64,000 nucleotides of DNA from Nonomuraea basaltis (GTDB lineage Bacteria; Actinomycetota; Actinomycetes; Streptosporangiales; Streptosporangiaceae), in contig NZ_VCJS01000002.1 in assembly GCF_005893125.1 (NCBI RefSeq), positions 1-64,000 on the forward strand. Direction: 5' to 3'. A program made the position numbers and the translations under genes. The notes beneath the pieces were generated by a model. It was not told the DNA's origin and ran no database searches. It was given only the letters and a program-made list of their open reading frames with translations. Positions 26,539-35,396 of this stretch are shown here, piece by piece. Each line of letters begins with the position of its first letter. Positions within the stretch are counted from its first letter, which is position 1.

Positions 26539-27690
26539 TCATGCCAGATCGTCGAGCAGGCGCTCCGCGACCAGTTCCTCCGGGATCGCGACGCCGTGCG
26601 TGCGCATCGCCGGGGCCAGCCCCGGATCCCAGGGCGCGTCCGTCACCCGGCCGGGCGGAAGGTCTCCTGGCGGGCGATCCGCGAGAGCTCGCAGGTAGTC
26701 GGCGACGGACATGCGCCACGGCTCAGCGCCCGTCTTGGCCATGGTGTACGCGGCGATCCGCAGCCCTTCCCCGTCGAAGTCGCCGTGGTAGTGCAGCCGG
26801 GCCCCGGGCAGCGAGCGCAGCAGGCGGATGGCGGCACTGTTGGGCCAGCCGGACGTGCAGACCATGGGCGGGCACGACGTACCGAAGCGTTGCTGGGCGA
26901 GCGCCAGCACGGTCGGATTCTCCACCACCCACACGTCCCGCTCCCGCACCTCCAGCGTCTCCCGGAGCTGGGCGAGCGTGATCACGCTGGCCTGGCCGTC
27001 CCAGATCCGCAGCACCCGTGCCAGCGCGGAGTGCCCCGCGGGCCGTAAGCCGGCGACCAGAACCGTCGTGGACAGGGCGTCGCAGGCCACGCCCGCCCGC
27101 TCCCACAGCGCCCGCCGGGCCTGGGCGTCCTCGGGCGCGGGCACGTCGTAGAGCACGGACAGGGCCTTCAGGACCAGCGACGACAGCCGCGTGCCCTCGT
27201 CGAGCGCGTGCGGGTCGCCGGTGACGTCGGCCGCCACCGCCGCCAGCGGCCGGCCGGAGGCGGGCAGCGCGGCGAGCACGGCGAGGGCCTGTTCGAGCAG
27301 GTCGCGACCGGCGCGGACGGCGGACAGCGCGAGCAGCGCGGGCTCGGCGGCGACCACCGGATGCGCGGCGAACCAGTCGAGCAGCGCCTCGCGTTCGAGC
27401 CGCCGCTCCGCCCGCCGGCGCCGGCGATCGTCGAGGGGGCCGATGAGCTGCTCGGTGACGGTACGCACGTCGAGCCCGCCCAGCACGCCCTCCAGCCGGG
27501 CCACGTCGATGGTGATCGACGGGCCAGGGTAGCGGTCGAGGCCGAGCAGGTCGGCGACGGCGGCCTGCTGGTCGTCCGCCAGCCCGGTCACCTTGACCCG
27601 GCTGACCTGGTGGCCCGAGGAGAGTCGTTCGTGCAGGGCCCGCCACACCGGGCGCAGCCCCGCCACCCGCAACCGCTCGGGAACGTTCAT
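26539..27690 (-). CDS. jetD: Wadjet JetD-like protein with Toprim domain (DUF3323/DUF2399, TIGR02679)
   Basis: A 383-residue protein matching the TIGR02679 pattern. The N-terminal half is the DUF3323 region that contacts the condensin-like core. The C-terminal half has a Toprim nuclease site: the catalytic Glu in VWVVENPTVLAL (about 256) and the acidic pair in HGDFDGEGLRIA (about 304). In studied Wadjet systems JetD cleaves closed circular plasmids that the complex has extruded. ATG overlaps the jetC stop by four bases. It ends the operon and converges on the PfkB kinase, with 23 bp between stops. Key residues look intact. Confidence 0.9.
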   Translation of the reverse strand: MNVPERLRVAGLRPVWRALHERLSSGHQVSRVKVTGLADDQQAAVADLLGLDRYPGPSITIDVARLEGVLGGLDVRTVTEQLIGPLDDRRRRRAERRLEREALLDWFAAHPVVAAEPALLALSAVRAGRDLLEQALAVLAALPASGRPLAAVAADVTGDPHALDEGTRLSSLVLKALSVLYDVPAPEDAQARRALWERAGVACDALSTTVLVAGLRPAGHSALARVLRIWDGQASVITLAQLRETLEVRERDVWVVENPTVLALAQQRFGTSCPPMVCTSGWPNSAAIRLLRSLPGARLHYHGDFDGEGLRIAAYTMAKTGAEPWRMSVADYLRALADRPPGDLPPGRVTDAPWDPGLAPAMRTHGVAIPEELVAERLLDDLA

Positions 27691-30600
27691 TCCGCCGGCA
27701 CCGTCCGGTAGCCGTTCCAGACGAAGCGGGCCGTCGTCACCGCGTCGTCCCCGTCCCCCGTGATGAGCTGGTGGATCGCGATCCCGTCCAGCTCCCGGTA
27801 TTCGCACCACTCGTGGTCGGACGTGAGCACCAGATCCAGCCCCAGGTCCACCAGCAGATCGAACACCTGCCCCCTGTTCGTCTTGTCCACCCCCACGAAC
27901 ACCTCGTCCAGCAGGATGAACCGCGGGCACCCGGGATCGGTCTGGTAGTGCGCGGCCACGGCGGCGAACAGCGGCAGGTGCAGCGCGATCGCCTTCTCCC
28001 CGCCGGACAGCGCCCCGTGCAGCTTCCTGGTGAGGTCCAGCCAGCCCTGCCCGTCGCCGCGGTCGAGCTTGACCATGAACCGGTGCCAGGCCGTGTAGTC
28101 GAGCACCTTCATGAGCTGGTCCTCCCAGCTCGCCGAGGAGTTGTCGGCCCGCGCCTCCTCCACCCGGTCCCTGAAGAAGACGTACAGGGCCTCCTTGTCG
28201 GCCTCATTCAGCCCGGCCGGGTCGCGGAGCAGCAGGTCGCGGGCGGCCCGGGTGCCGGCCGACTGGGCGGGGTCGACCTGCCACACCAGCCGCACCGCCA
28301 CCCGGGAGGCGGTGCGGACGCGTTCGAGGCGCTGGTTCATGCCCTCGACCAGCGCGGTGGCCTGCCTGATCCGGTCGGCGAGGTGCCGCCGCGTGTCGCC
28401 GGCCAGAGTGCGGTCGAACAGGTCCCGCTCCGCCTCCGTGATGTCCGAGCGCCGCTCGTCGCGCTCCTTGCGCAGCGCCTTGCTGAGCGCCGCCGCTCCC
28501 GCGCGGACGCCGCTGACGGTGGCGGTCAGCACCTGCACGTCGTCGTCGGGCGCCAGCTCCAGATCCGCCCGGTTCGCCAGGATCTCCCTGGCGTGGTGGA
28601 AGGCGTCCTGCAGCCGCGCCTCGGCCTCCCTGACGTTCTTCTGCTCGTACGGCACCGCCGCCAGCTGCTCGGCCACGGCCCTGGCCGCCTCCAGCACGGC
28701 CCTCACCCCGGCGTCCGCGGCCAGCTCGATCGCCACCCGTGCGTCCGCCGGCAGGTGACCGGCCGCCAGGCGGCGAAACCGTTCGGACACCGCCTCCCGT
28801 ACCCGCCCCGCCTCGGCGTGCCGCTCCTCCGCCGTGCCCAGCTCGCCCTTGAGCCGGCCGAGCCTGCCGTTGAGCCGGCCCAGCTCGTCGTTGACGGACT
28901 TGATCAGCCGGCGGCAGGCCTGGTAGGCGGCCTGGGTCTCCTGGAGCTGTTCGAGGACGCGCAGGTGCTCGACACCGATCGTGGACTCGATGGCCGCCAG
29001 CCGCTCGGCCAGCACGACGGCGGCTGCCGCGGCCTCCTCGGCGCGTTCGACGGCGCTGACCGCGAGGTCCTGGTATTCGCCGGCGGTCTCGGCGGCGTGC
29101 TCGGCGCGTTCGAGGGCGACCCGGGCGTCGCCGCGGCGGTCGTGCCAGACGGTGCCGGTCGTCTCGGCGGTGCGCAGCGCCTCCTCCAGATTGTCCAGCG
29201 CGGGCAGGGCCGTCGGCAGGGCGTGGCCGGCCGCCAGCTCGGTGAGCCGCCGCAGCGACCTGCCGACCTCCTTCTCGCGCTCGTGCAGCCGTCCCTCGTA
29301 CGTGCGCAGCTGGTCCTCCAGCAGCGCGACCTTCTTGACCGCGCCGTCGAGGGCCTGGACCGCGTCGGCATAGGGCCTCCTGTCGGGCCTGCGCCGCAGC
29401 TCGGCGGCCAGCGTGTCGCGGTCGCCGGCGAGCACGGCGAGCACGTGGTCGCACTCGGCGATGCGGCCCGCGAGCTCGCTGAGCTGGTCGTCCAGCTCGG
29501 CGATGCGGCGCCGTCTGGCCCGCTCGCGGGCGGTGGCGCCGATGTAGGACGGCTCGGGCTTGACCCAGCGGCCCGCCGCGGGACCCAGCCGCCAGGTGCC
29601 GTCGGCGCCGACGACGGCGGGGTGGTCGACGCCCATCGCGGTGGGCGCGAAGGCGATCCCGGCCAGCACGGCGTCGGCCGGGGCCGGGGAGTCCGCCTCG
29701 GTGTACAGCACGTGGGCGAGGCTGTAGCCGGGCGCGGGCCTGGACAGCGCCGCCACGGCGAACGCGTCGTGCTCACCCGCGTCGAACCCGCCGTCGGGCA
29801 GCAGCCACAGGTCGAGCAGGCCCGCGGCCTCGAGCGCGGCCTCCACGCCCGCCTGGGCGGCGAGGTCGACGCCGGACCTGAACGCCACCGCCCGCCACAG
29901 CGGCGCGCCCGGGCGTCCTTCCCTGGCGGCGGTACGGGTGTGCGGGGCGGGCGGCTCCAGCACGGCCTGGTCGTTGAGGCGCTCGCGTTCGCCGGCCAGC
30001 TGGGCGCGCTCGTCCAGGAGCCCGTCGCGGAGCGTCACCAGCTCCTGCTCCCGGGCGGCCAGCCTTTCGGCGGCGGTCGTGCGGGCCGTGCCGACCAGAT
30101 CGTCGGCCTGCTCGGACCGGTCGGCCAGGCCGGCCAGCTCGTCGGGGTCGAGCTGGAGCTGGGTGCAGCCGGCCGCCCATTCGGCCAGGGCGGCGGCCAG
30201 GTCGTGGAGCCGGTCGTCGCGGAGGCGTTCGGCCTGGTCGTGGGCGTCCTGAGCGGTGGCGAGGTCGTCTCGGGCCCGGTCGCGGTCCTGTTCGGCGGCG
30301 GTGCGGCGCTTGATCGCCTCCTCGTGGGCCAGGGCGCCGGCTCTGACCTCGCGGATCTGGGCGGCGCGGCTGGTCACGGCGGCCCGCAGCAGCTCCCGCG
30401 CCCTGCGCACACCCTCCTCGCGGTCACCGCCTCGCGCGCCCCCACCGGCGTGGTGGACGCCACCCGCCAGGGGGCGCGCGCCGCCGCCCGGCTCATCGGC
30501 GCCATCGCCACGCCATCCCCCACTGTCGCTCTCCTCGCGAGCCTCAAGCCGCCCGGCGCGTTCGCACTCCTCGTGGACCCCGAGGAGGCCGGCGCGTTCG

Positions 30601-31826
30601 GCGGACTGGCGGGCCTCCGTTCTGGCGCGGTCGGCGAGCTGGGCGGCCGTGCGGGCGGCGGCCTCGGCGTGGGCCGACAACTCCTGTTTGGCGGCGGCGG
30701 AGCGGGCCGCCGCCCCCGCCTGGTCGCGGAGCCCGGCCGCCGTCTCGTGGGCGGACTGCGCCTCCGTACGGAGCCGGTGCAGATCGCTGCCGGCCTTGTA
30801 AGCCTCGCTCTCCTTGAGCCCGTCGATCTGCGCGGCCAGCGCCAGCTCCTGAGCCTCCTCCTCGCCCAGCCGCACGGTCGCGGCCTGGAGCTCGTTCTCG
30901 CCCTCCTTGAGCGCCTCCCGCTTGGCCTTGGCCTCGGCTGCCAGCGACTCCATGGTGTATCCGGCCGAGCTCACGGCGGCGGCCGCGGCCCGCAGGACGC
31001 GCTGGGCGTAGCCGCGCTGCCGGGTGGCGAGCCGGTCGGCCTCCTCCACGTCGCGGTCGAGCAGGCGCAGCTCCTCGCGCTGCCGGTCCAGCCGCTCGAA
31101 CCCCTCGGCGATCTCGTGGATCTCGCCCTCGCCGAGCGGCGGCAGGGCGCTGGACAGGAGCTCGGACAGCAGGCCGGGGTCGAGGCGCTCGGACAGCTTG
31201 GGGGTGCGAAGCTGGCGCAGGGCGGTGAGGAGCGAGTCGTAGCGCTGCTCGTTGAGCCCCCGGTAGAGCGTCTGGCGGACGACGGTGCGGTAGGCGTCGG
31301 CGGACTCGTGGACCTTGCCGGACGTGCCGAGCTCCTCGGCGAGCTGGGCCTTGGTCAGCGGCTGGCCGGCTTCGCCGCTGAGCCGGATGCCGTCCGGCAT
31401 GTCGATGCGGGCTTCCGTGGTGAAGTAGGCGGCGGTGACGTTCTTGGTGTGGACGGTGGCCTGGAGCCGGGCGCCGCAGGTGAACCAGCGCCCGTCGGAG
31501 TGCTGGAACTCCAGCCACACGTAGCCGACCCGGGTGGTGCCGGTGGCGCCGTCGCCCATGAGGTTCCAGTGCATGGTCCGCTCGGTGCCGCCGAACGTGG
31601 ACAGCCTGCTCGGCTTGAGGCTGGCGTCCAGCACATACGGCAGGAGCAGCTCCAGCACCTTGGACTTGCCGCTGCCGTTCGGCCCGCGCAGCAGCAGCCG
31701 TCCCCGGTGGAACTCGAACACCTCGTCGTAGTAGCGCCACACGTTGACGATCCCGGCGCGTACGGGCATCCAGCGGGCGTCTCCCCCGTCCGCGGCCCGT
31801 GCGGGGGTGAGCTCGGTGACTGTCAT
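27687..31826 (-). CDS. jetC: Wadjet JetC-like SMC-family ATPase (TIGR02680)
   Basis: A 1379-residue condensin-like motor. Walker A is GPNGSGKS (48-55). Two long coiled-coil regions (about 230-640 and 790-1150) flank a central globular segment. The signature LSGGEKA (about 1273) and Walker B FILLDEVF (about 1305) are complete, so ATP hydrolysis and DNA loop extrusion are expected. Residues about 425-469 form a Gly/His/Asp-rich stretch that breaks the coiled coil (see finding). Start overlaps the jetB stop by four bases. It matches the TIGR02680 family in length and layout. Confidence 0.93.
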   Translation of the reverse strand: MTVTELTPARAADGGDARWMPVRAGIVNVWRYYDEVFEFHRGRLLLRGPNGSGKSKVLELLLPYVLDASLKPSRLSTFGGTERTMHWNLMGDGATGTTRVGYVWLEFQHSDGRWFTCGARLQATVHTKNVTAAYFTTEARIDMPDGIRLSGEAGQPLTKAQLAEELGTSGKVHESADAYRTVVRQTLYRGLNEQRYDSLLTALRQLRTPKLSERLDPGLLSELLSSALPPLGEGEIHEIAEGFERLDRQREELRLLDRDVEEADRLATRQRGYAQRVLRAAAAAVSSAGYTMESLAAEAKAKREALKEGENELQAATVRLGEEEAQELALAAQIDGLKESEAYKAGSDLHRLRTEAQSAHETAAGLRDQAGAAARSAAAKQELSAHAEAAARTAAQLADRARTEARQSAERAGLLGVHEECERAGRLEAREESDSGGWRGDGADEPGGGARPLAGGVHHAGGGARGGDREEGVRRARELLRAAVTSRAAQIREVRAGALAHEEAIKRRTAAEQDRDRARDDLATAQDAHDQAERLRDDRLHDLAAALAEWAAGCTQLQLDPDELAGLADRSEQADDLVGTARTTAAERLAAREQELVTLRDGLLDERAQLAGERERLNDQAVLEPPAPHTRTAAREGRPGAPLWRAVAFRSGVDLAAQAGVEAALEAAGLLDLWLLPDGGFDAGEHDAFAVAALSRPAPGYSLAHVLYTEADSPAPADAVLAGIAFAPTAMGVDHPAVVGADGTWRLGPAAGRWVKPEPSYIGATARERARRRRIAELDDQLSELAGRIAECDHVLAVLAGDRDTLAAELRRRPDRRPYADAVQALDGAVKKVALLEDQLRTYEGRLHEREKEVGRSLRRLTELAAGHALPTALPALDNLEEALRTAETTGTVWHDRRGDARVALERAEHAAETAGEYQDLAVSAVERAEEAAAAAVVLAERLAAIESTIGVEHLRVLEQLQETQAAYQACRRLIKSVNDELGRLNGRLGRLKGELGTAEERHAEAGRVREAVSERFRRLAAGHLPADARVAIELAADAGVRAVLEAARAVAEQLAAVPYEQKNVREAEARLQDAFHHAREILANRADLELAPDDDVQVLTATVSGVRAGAAALSKALRKERDERRSDITEAERDLFDRTLAGDTRRHLADRIRQATALVEGMNQRLERVRTASRVAVRLVWQVDPAQSAGTRAARDLLLRDPAGLNEADKEALYVFFRDRVEEARADNSSASWEDQLMKVLDYTAWHRFMVKLDRGDGQGWLDLTRKLHGALSGGEKAIALHLPLFAAVAAHYQTDPGCPRFILLDEVFVGVDKTNRGQVFDLLVDLGLDLVLTSDHEWCEYRELDGIAIHQLITGDGDDAVTTARFVWNGYRTVPAE

Positions 31827-33034
31827 TCGTCCTCCACGAGGTCCGTAGCGCGATCGACCCGGTAGCGGGCGGCGGCGGGCAGGGCGGCGACCCGGTCATC
31901 CGTACGGCGGGCGAGCCCGAACAGCGTGAGCACCTCCAGCGCGTCGGCGGCCAGCCGCGGGCCGCCCCCGTCCGACTGGTACGCCTTGGCCCACTGCGGG
32001 AAGCGGCGCAGCAGCTCGGTGGCCTCGGCGTCGAGCCGGGCGGCGGTCACGGGGCCGGCGGAGACCAGCAGGTCGAGCAGGAGCAGGGCGGCGACCTTGG
32101 CGTGGCTGCTGTCGTCGGGGAACTTGGTGTCCGTGGCGGTGGCGTCGCCGTCGACGAGCAGGAAGCCCTCCGCGCGTTCCTCCAGCACGAAACCGGCCTC
32201 TTCGGCGGCGCGGCGGATGATCTGGCGGCCGGTGAGCGAGGCCGCGTACGCGGACTGGGCCGGGGTCAGCTCGTCGCGGTAGACGACGGGCTCGTCGAGG
32301 AGGCGGCGGATGAGCGAGTGCCTGGCCCACAGGTTGCGCTGGGTCTCGGTCGGCTCGTCACCGCCGTACCGGGCCTCCACGGTGAGCGCGGCGAGGACGT
32401 CGGCGTCAACGGCGGCGTCCTCGGCCGCGGCGATCCTGGACGGAGGCACCGGTGCGGCGAGCAGCCTGATCACCCGAGTCGTGTCGACCCGATAGAGCAC
32501 CTTCGCGTCCTCGTCGTTCAGGTATGAGTCGGTCGTCCCGTCCATCGCCGTGACCGCGCCGTAGTGCTCCAGCAGCTTGAGCGCATCGACGAACGCCGCC
32601 CGCTCGTCGGCCCTGACCGGGTCGAACGCCGGCACCTCCGCCTCGACCGCGGCCGCCTGCACCACCCGCTGGGCCAGCATCCCGATCGTGGTGACCGGCG
32701 CTGTGAGCAGCTCGGCCGCGCACAGGCACAGCAGCGTGTAGCGGCGGCGGTCGAACGGCGCCCGCGTCGTACGCCGCCGCCGGGCGGGCCGGGTCGCGCC
32801 GGCCTCGGATCGCACCTTGACCAGGCGGGCGTAACCCTGGCGCGGCTCCACGACCAGCCGCCACCCGCAGAAGTAGTCGAACCACTGGGTGAGCGGCTGC
32901 CGCCGCTTCCTGATCAGGTCGAAGGCGGCGGGGTCGTCGTGCAGGGACACCAGCGGCCGGCCGAGCAAGGTCTTGATCGCCCGCGCGATCTCCTCCTTCT
33001 CGGCCCTGACGAGCTGGTTGGCGAGACTGCTCAC
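31823..33034 (-). CDS. jetB: Wadjet JetB-like protein (DUF2398, TIGR02678)
   Basis: A 403-residue winged-helix protein of the TIGR02678 family, the KITE-like partner in the Wadjet complex. Recognisable segments are LLGRPLVSLHDDPAAFDLIRKR and FDYFCGWRLVVEPRQGYARL at the start, and the LYRVDTTRVIRLL and DEPVVYRDELTPAQ region in the middle. The GTG start overlaps the jetA stop (GTGA), and its stop overlaps jetC. No catalytic motif is expected. An Arg-rich loop (RPARRRRTTRAPFDRRR, about 82-98) may touch DNA. Confidence 0.9.
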   Translation of the reverse strand: MSSLANQLVRAEKEEIARAIKTLLGRPLVSLHDDPAAFDLIRKRRQPLTQWFDYFCGWRLVVEPRQGYARLVKVRSEAGATRPARRRRTTRAPFDRRRYTLLCLCAAELLTAPVTTIGMLAQRVVQAAAVEAEVPAFDPVRADERAAFVDALKLLEHYGAVTAMDGTTDSYLNDEDAKVLYRVDTTRVIRLLAAPVPPSRIAAAEDAAVDADVLAALTVEARYGGDEPTETQRNLWARHSLIRRLLDEPVVYRDELTPAQSAYAASLTGRQIIRRAAEEAGFVLEERAEGFLLVDGDATATDTKFPDDSSHAKVAALLLLDLLVSAGPVTAARLDAEATELLRRFPQWAKAYQSDGGGPRLAADALEVLTLFGLARRTDDRVAALPAAARYRVDRATDLVEDE

Positions 33035-34596
33035 GCCCCGACCACCCCGCTCCGCGAACCCCCTCGTGCCCGATCGTGGCCTTGCCCGAGGGACCGGATG
33101 TCGATCAGATAGTCAGGCCCCCGGAACCAGCCCTCCGACGTGCGCAGCACCGCCACCGCCCCGTCGTCGGGAGCCCGCAGCACGATCTCCACCCGCCCGT
33201 CCGAGGTCACGGCCCGCCGGAACCCGGTCGAATCTGGCCGCTCGGCCAGGGCGCGCCCCAGCAGATCGAGCAGCCTGCCGAACGTGTCATGATCGAGCTC
33301 CTCCAGCTGCGACAGCCACATGGCCCCCGTCGTGGCCAGCGCCGACCACGCGGCCTCCAGCTCCGCCCGCTCCTTCTCGGCCCGGGCCCTGCGCTCGGCG
33401 CGCAACGCCACCACGTCGCGCACCTTCCCGGTGCGTCCCATCCGCTCGGTACGCCCGCGCGACCGCAGCAACGCCGACACCTCGACCGGCTCCGCCTGCG
33501 CCCACGGCACCCCGGCCGGGATCAGCTCGGCGTCGGCGTGCCCGAGATGCGCATGCCTGGCCGGTCCCAGCCCGAACGCGGCATCCCACAGCCGATGCGC
33601 GTCGTCCTCGCTGGCCGCGGTGGCGAACCAGCGGGCCAGCGTACGGAAGTCGGCCGCGGCGCTGGACGACCGGCGGCGCGAGTCGGTGATCCGATCGAGC
33701 ACCTGCAGCAACGACACGATGGCCCGCCGCGCCACGTCATGCAGCTGCCGCACCCGCGGAACCGCCCCATCCCCCGGCGCGAACCAGAGCCGCAGCCCTT
33801 CCCACCGCGCCACCCGGACCGCCAGCCACGGCGTCGCATGATCGGCCCCCGGCACCTTCGGCAGATCGGCCCCGTCGAGCGCCCGATCGTGCAGCACGCT
33901 CACCCCGTGCCGGGCGACCCCGCCCAGGGCGGCGGCGATGGTGTCCCCCCGCTGCTCCAGATTGGTCACGAACTCCTGCAGGTAGGCCACCGTAGCGGCC
34001 TTGACCTCATGAAACGTCGTGAGATCCGTCCCCTCGACGCGCAGCAGCCGCTGCAGCTCCCCGTTGAACTGCTTGGTGTTGTTGCGCAGCCCGTCCAGAT
34101 GCCCCTCGAGCTCTTGCAGGCTGCTGAAAATCCGCCGGTTACGCCCCGGATCGGGATCTCGCAGCAGCTCCTCCAGCTCCCCCAGCCGGTCGGCGATCGC
34201 ATCGAGCACCGCGGTCTGCAACGCCCCCGCGGAGGCCAGCATCGCCATCGCATGCTGCACACCGGCGAACGCGGCCTCCCCCCGCTTGGTCAGGGAATAT
34301 TGCAGGTTCTTCCGCTCGTACTCCTCGGCGGTGGCGAAGCTGCCCGCATGGTTGAAGATCACATCCAGCAGCCGCCACCCGACCAGCTGCTTGAGCGTCC
34401 CGGCCAGGTCCACCTCGCCGACCGGCGCGTACCACCCCACGGCCCGCAACCGCTCCCGCACCTCATCGACGGTGAGCGCGGTCTCCAGCCGCTCGTTGGC
34501 CTCCCCGAAGGCGTAAAGCACCGCAGTGTGCAGATCTGCCCGCTCCGTGGTGGTGAACCGGAACATCTCCGGCGGCACCCGTGGCAGCTCCGCCAT
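33031..34596 (-). CDS. jetA: Wadjet JetA-like protein (DUF2397, TIGR02677)
   Basis: A 521-residue protein of the TIGR02677 family, the kleisin-like subunit that bridges the JetC heads. It begins with MFRFTTTERADLHTAVLYAFGEANERLETAL, followed by a winged-helix segment and long amphipathic helices, with a charged C-terminal tail. First gene of the four-gene operon; GGGGAG lies about 10 bases upstream of the ATG. The DUF2397/DUF2398/TIGR02680/DUF2399 set is, as I recall, the type II branch of Wadjet. No recombinase, transposon or plasmid gene flanks it. Confidence 0.9.
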   Translation of the reverse strand: MAELPRVPPEMFRFTTTERADLHTAVLYAFGEANERLETALTVDEVRERLRAVGWYAPVGEVDLAGTLKQLVGWRLLDVIFNHAGSFATAEEYERKNLQYSLTKRGEAAFAGVQHAMAMLASAGALQTAVLDAIADRLGELEELLRDPDPGRNRRIFSSLQELEGHLDGLRNNTKQFNGELQRLLRVEGTDLTTFHEVKAATVAYLQEFVTNLEQRGDTIAAALGGVARHGVSVLHDRALDGADLPKVPGADHATPWLAVRVARWEGLRLWFAPGDGAVPRVRQLHDVARRAIVSLLQVLDRITDSRRRSSSAAADFRTLARWFATAASEDDAHRLWDAAFGLGPARHAHLGHADAELIPAGVPWAQAEPVEVSALLRSRGRTERMGRTGKVRDVVALRAERRARAEKERAELEAAWSALATTGAMWLSQLEELDHDTFGRLLDLLGRALAERPDSTGFRRAVTSDGRVEIVLRAPDDGAVAVLRTSEGWFRGPDYLIDIRSLGQGHDRARGGSRSGVVGA

Positions 34597-34670
34597 CGCC
34601 CTGCTCCCCTCGCCGCACGATTACCTCATCGCCAACCTAGCGGGGAACCCCGGGAGGACGACCGCGGTTT

Positions 34671-34685
34671 GCGACCAGATCGCAC
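34671..34685. promoter_or_regulatory. Inverted repeat in the jetA / SRPBCC divergent region
   Basis: TGCGA-CCAGA-TCGCA lies 75-89 bp from the jetA start and 53 bp before the divergent gene. It may be an operator; no dedicated regulator gene is adjacent, so the assignment is weak. Confidence 0.3.
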
Positions 34686-34737
34686 GGGTACGCGCCAACA
34701 TTGGAACGGGCCGGAACCTGAGACCCGGGGGGCTGAA

Positions 34738-35157
34738 GTGGCGGAATTCGAGGCGACGCGTGGGATGCCGGCAGAGAGCATGGTCGTGTACGGTGTCGCG
34801 TCCGACGTCCAGGTCATGGACAGGTGGCTGCCGCAGGGCCTGCACGTCAGCGACGCCCGCCCCGGCACCGTCGAGGCGGAGGGCGACCTGGTGCCCGGCG
34901 AGGGCGCCCATGAGGGGCTGTTCCGCACCTCAGAGGAGCAGCTACGGGTGGAATGGGGCGGCCGCGACCACCCCGACTACGCCGGCTGGCTGCAGGTGGC
35001 GGACGCGGCCAGCGGCACCAGCGAGGTCACCGTGCACATCTCCCTCCTCGACGAACCCGACTCCGGTGCCCGGGCGGACGAGGTGCGTGAGCTGCTCGAC
35101 CGCTCCCTCGACCGGCTGGCCGACGAGGTGGCCCACCGCGTCCACGACGCCGGCTGA
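34738..35157 (+). CDS. SRPBCC-like small protein
   Basis: A 139-residue soluble protein with alternating strands and a long C-terminal amphipathic helix (DEVRELLDRSLDRLADEVAHRV). The layout and phrases such as VYGVASDVQVMDRWLP, QLRVEWG and TSEVTVHISLLDEP fit the SRPBCC/START helix-grip fold used by polyketide cyclases and lipid carriers. The GTG at 34738 gives the best fit; no strong ribosome site is seen. It is divergent from the Wadjet operon; I see no reason to think it belongs to it. Confidence 0.7.
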   Translation: MAEFEATRGMPAESMVVYGVASDVQVMDRWLPQGLHVSDARPGTVEAEGDLVPGEGAHEGLFRTSEEQLRVEWGGRDHPDYAGWLQVADAASGTSEVTVHISLLDEPDSGARADEVRELLDRSLDRLADEVAHRVHDAG

Positions 35158-35200
35158 GATCGCTGGTACAGCAGGCACGCGACCACCAGCCGCGACATTG

Positions 35201-35218
35201 ATGTCAAACGTTTGACGT
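35201..35218. promoter_or_regulatory. LacI-type operator before the fructosidase gene
   Basis: ATGTCAAACGTTTGACGT, an 18-bp near-perfect palindrome (one mismatched pair) centred on CG, with a perfect 14-bp core at 35203-35216. It resembles the operators at 25455-25486. It lies upstream of the LacI remnant and the GH32 gene and is a likely repressor site for them. Confidence 0.65.
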
Positions 35219-35234
35219 GAGAGTATGCGGTGCC

Positions 35235-35375
35235 GTGGTGACACTCAAGGATGTGGCCGCGCGGGCCGCCGTGCCGGTGTCCACCGTCTCCCTCGTGCTG
35301 AACAGCCAGGATGCCAGGCGGGCCGCGGTCGAGCTTCTGGGCCGGCGTGACCGGCCGACCGCAACGACCCCTTGA
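35235..35375 (+). pseudogene. LacI-family regulator reduced to 46 codons by internal deletion
   Basis: A GTG-initiated frame reads a LacI HTH (VTLKDVAARAAVPVSTVSLVLNS) and then jumps to residues resembling the C-terminal end of LacI proteins (AVELLGRRDRP...), stopping at 35375. A normal member has about 330-340 residues, so about 290 are missing, apparently in one in-frame step. It stands 22 bp before the GH32 gene, where a local repressor would be expected. The stub could still be translated and bind DNA poorly, but has no ligand domain. Confidence 0.75.
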
Positions 35376-35396
35376 CGACCTCGCAGGAGGATTCCC

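Noticed and set aside
27771..31865. A 1364-codon open frame on the plus strand opposite jetC
   Set aside because: It is the antisense shadow of jetC: high GC at third positions keeps the opposite frame open. It has no start signal and no recognisable domain, while jetC has complete SMC motifs and overlaps jetB and jetD.
35235..35375. A functional small regulator
   Set aside because: The HTH is present but the ligand and dimerisation domain are gone, so I list it as a pseudogene.
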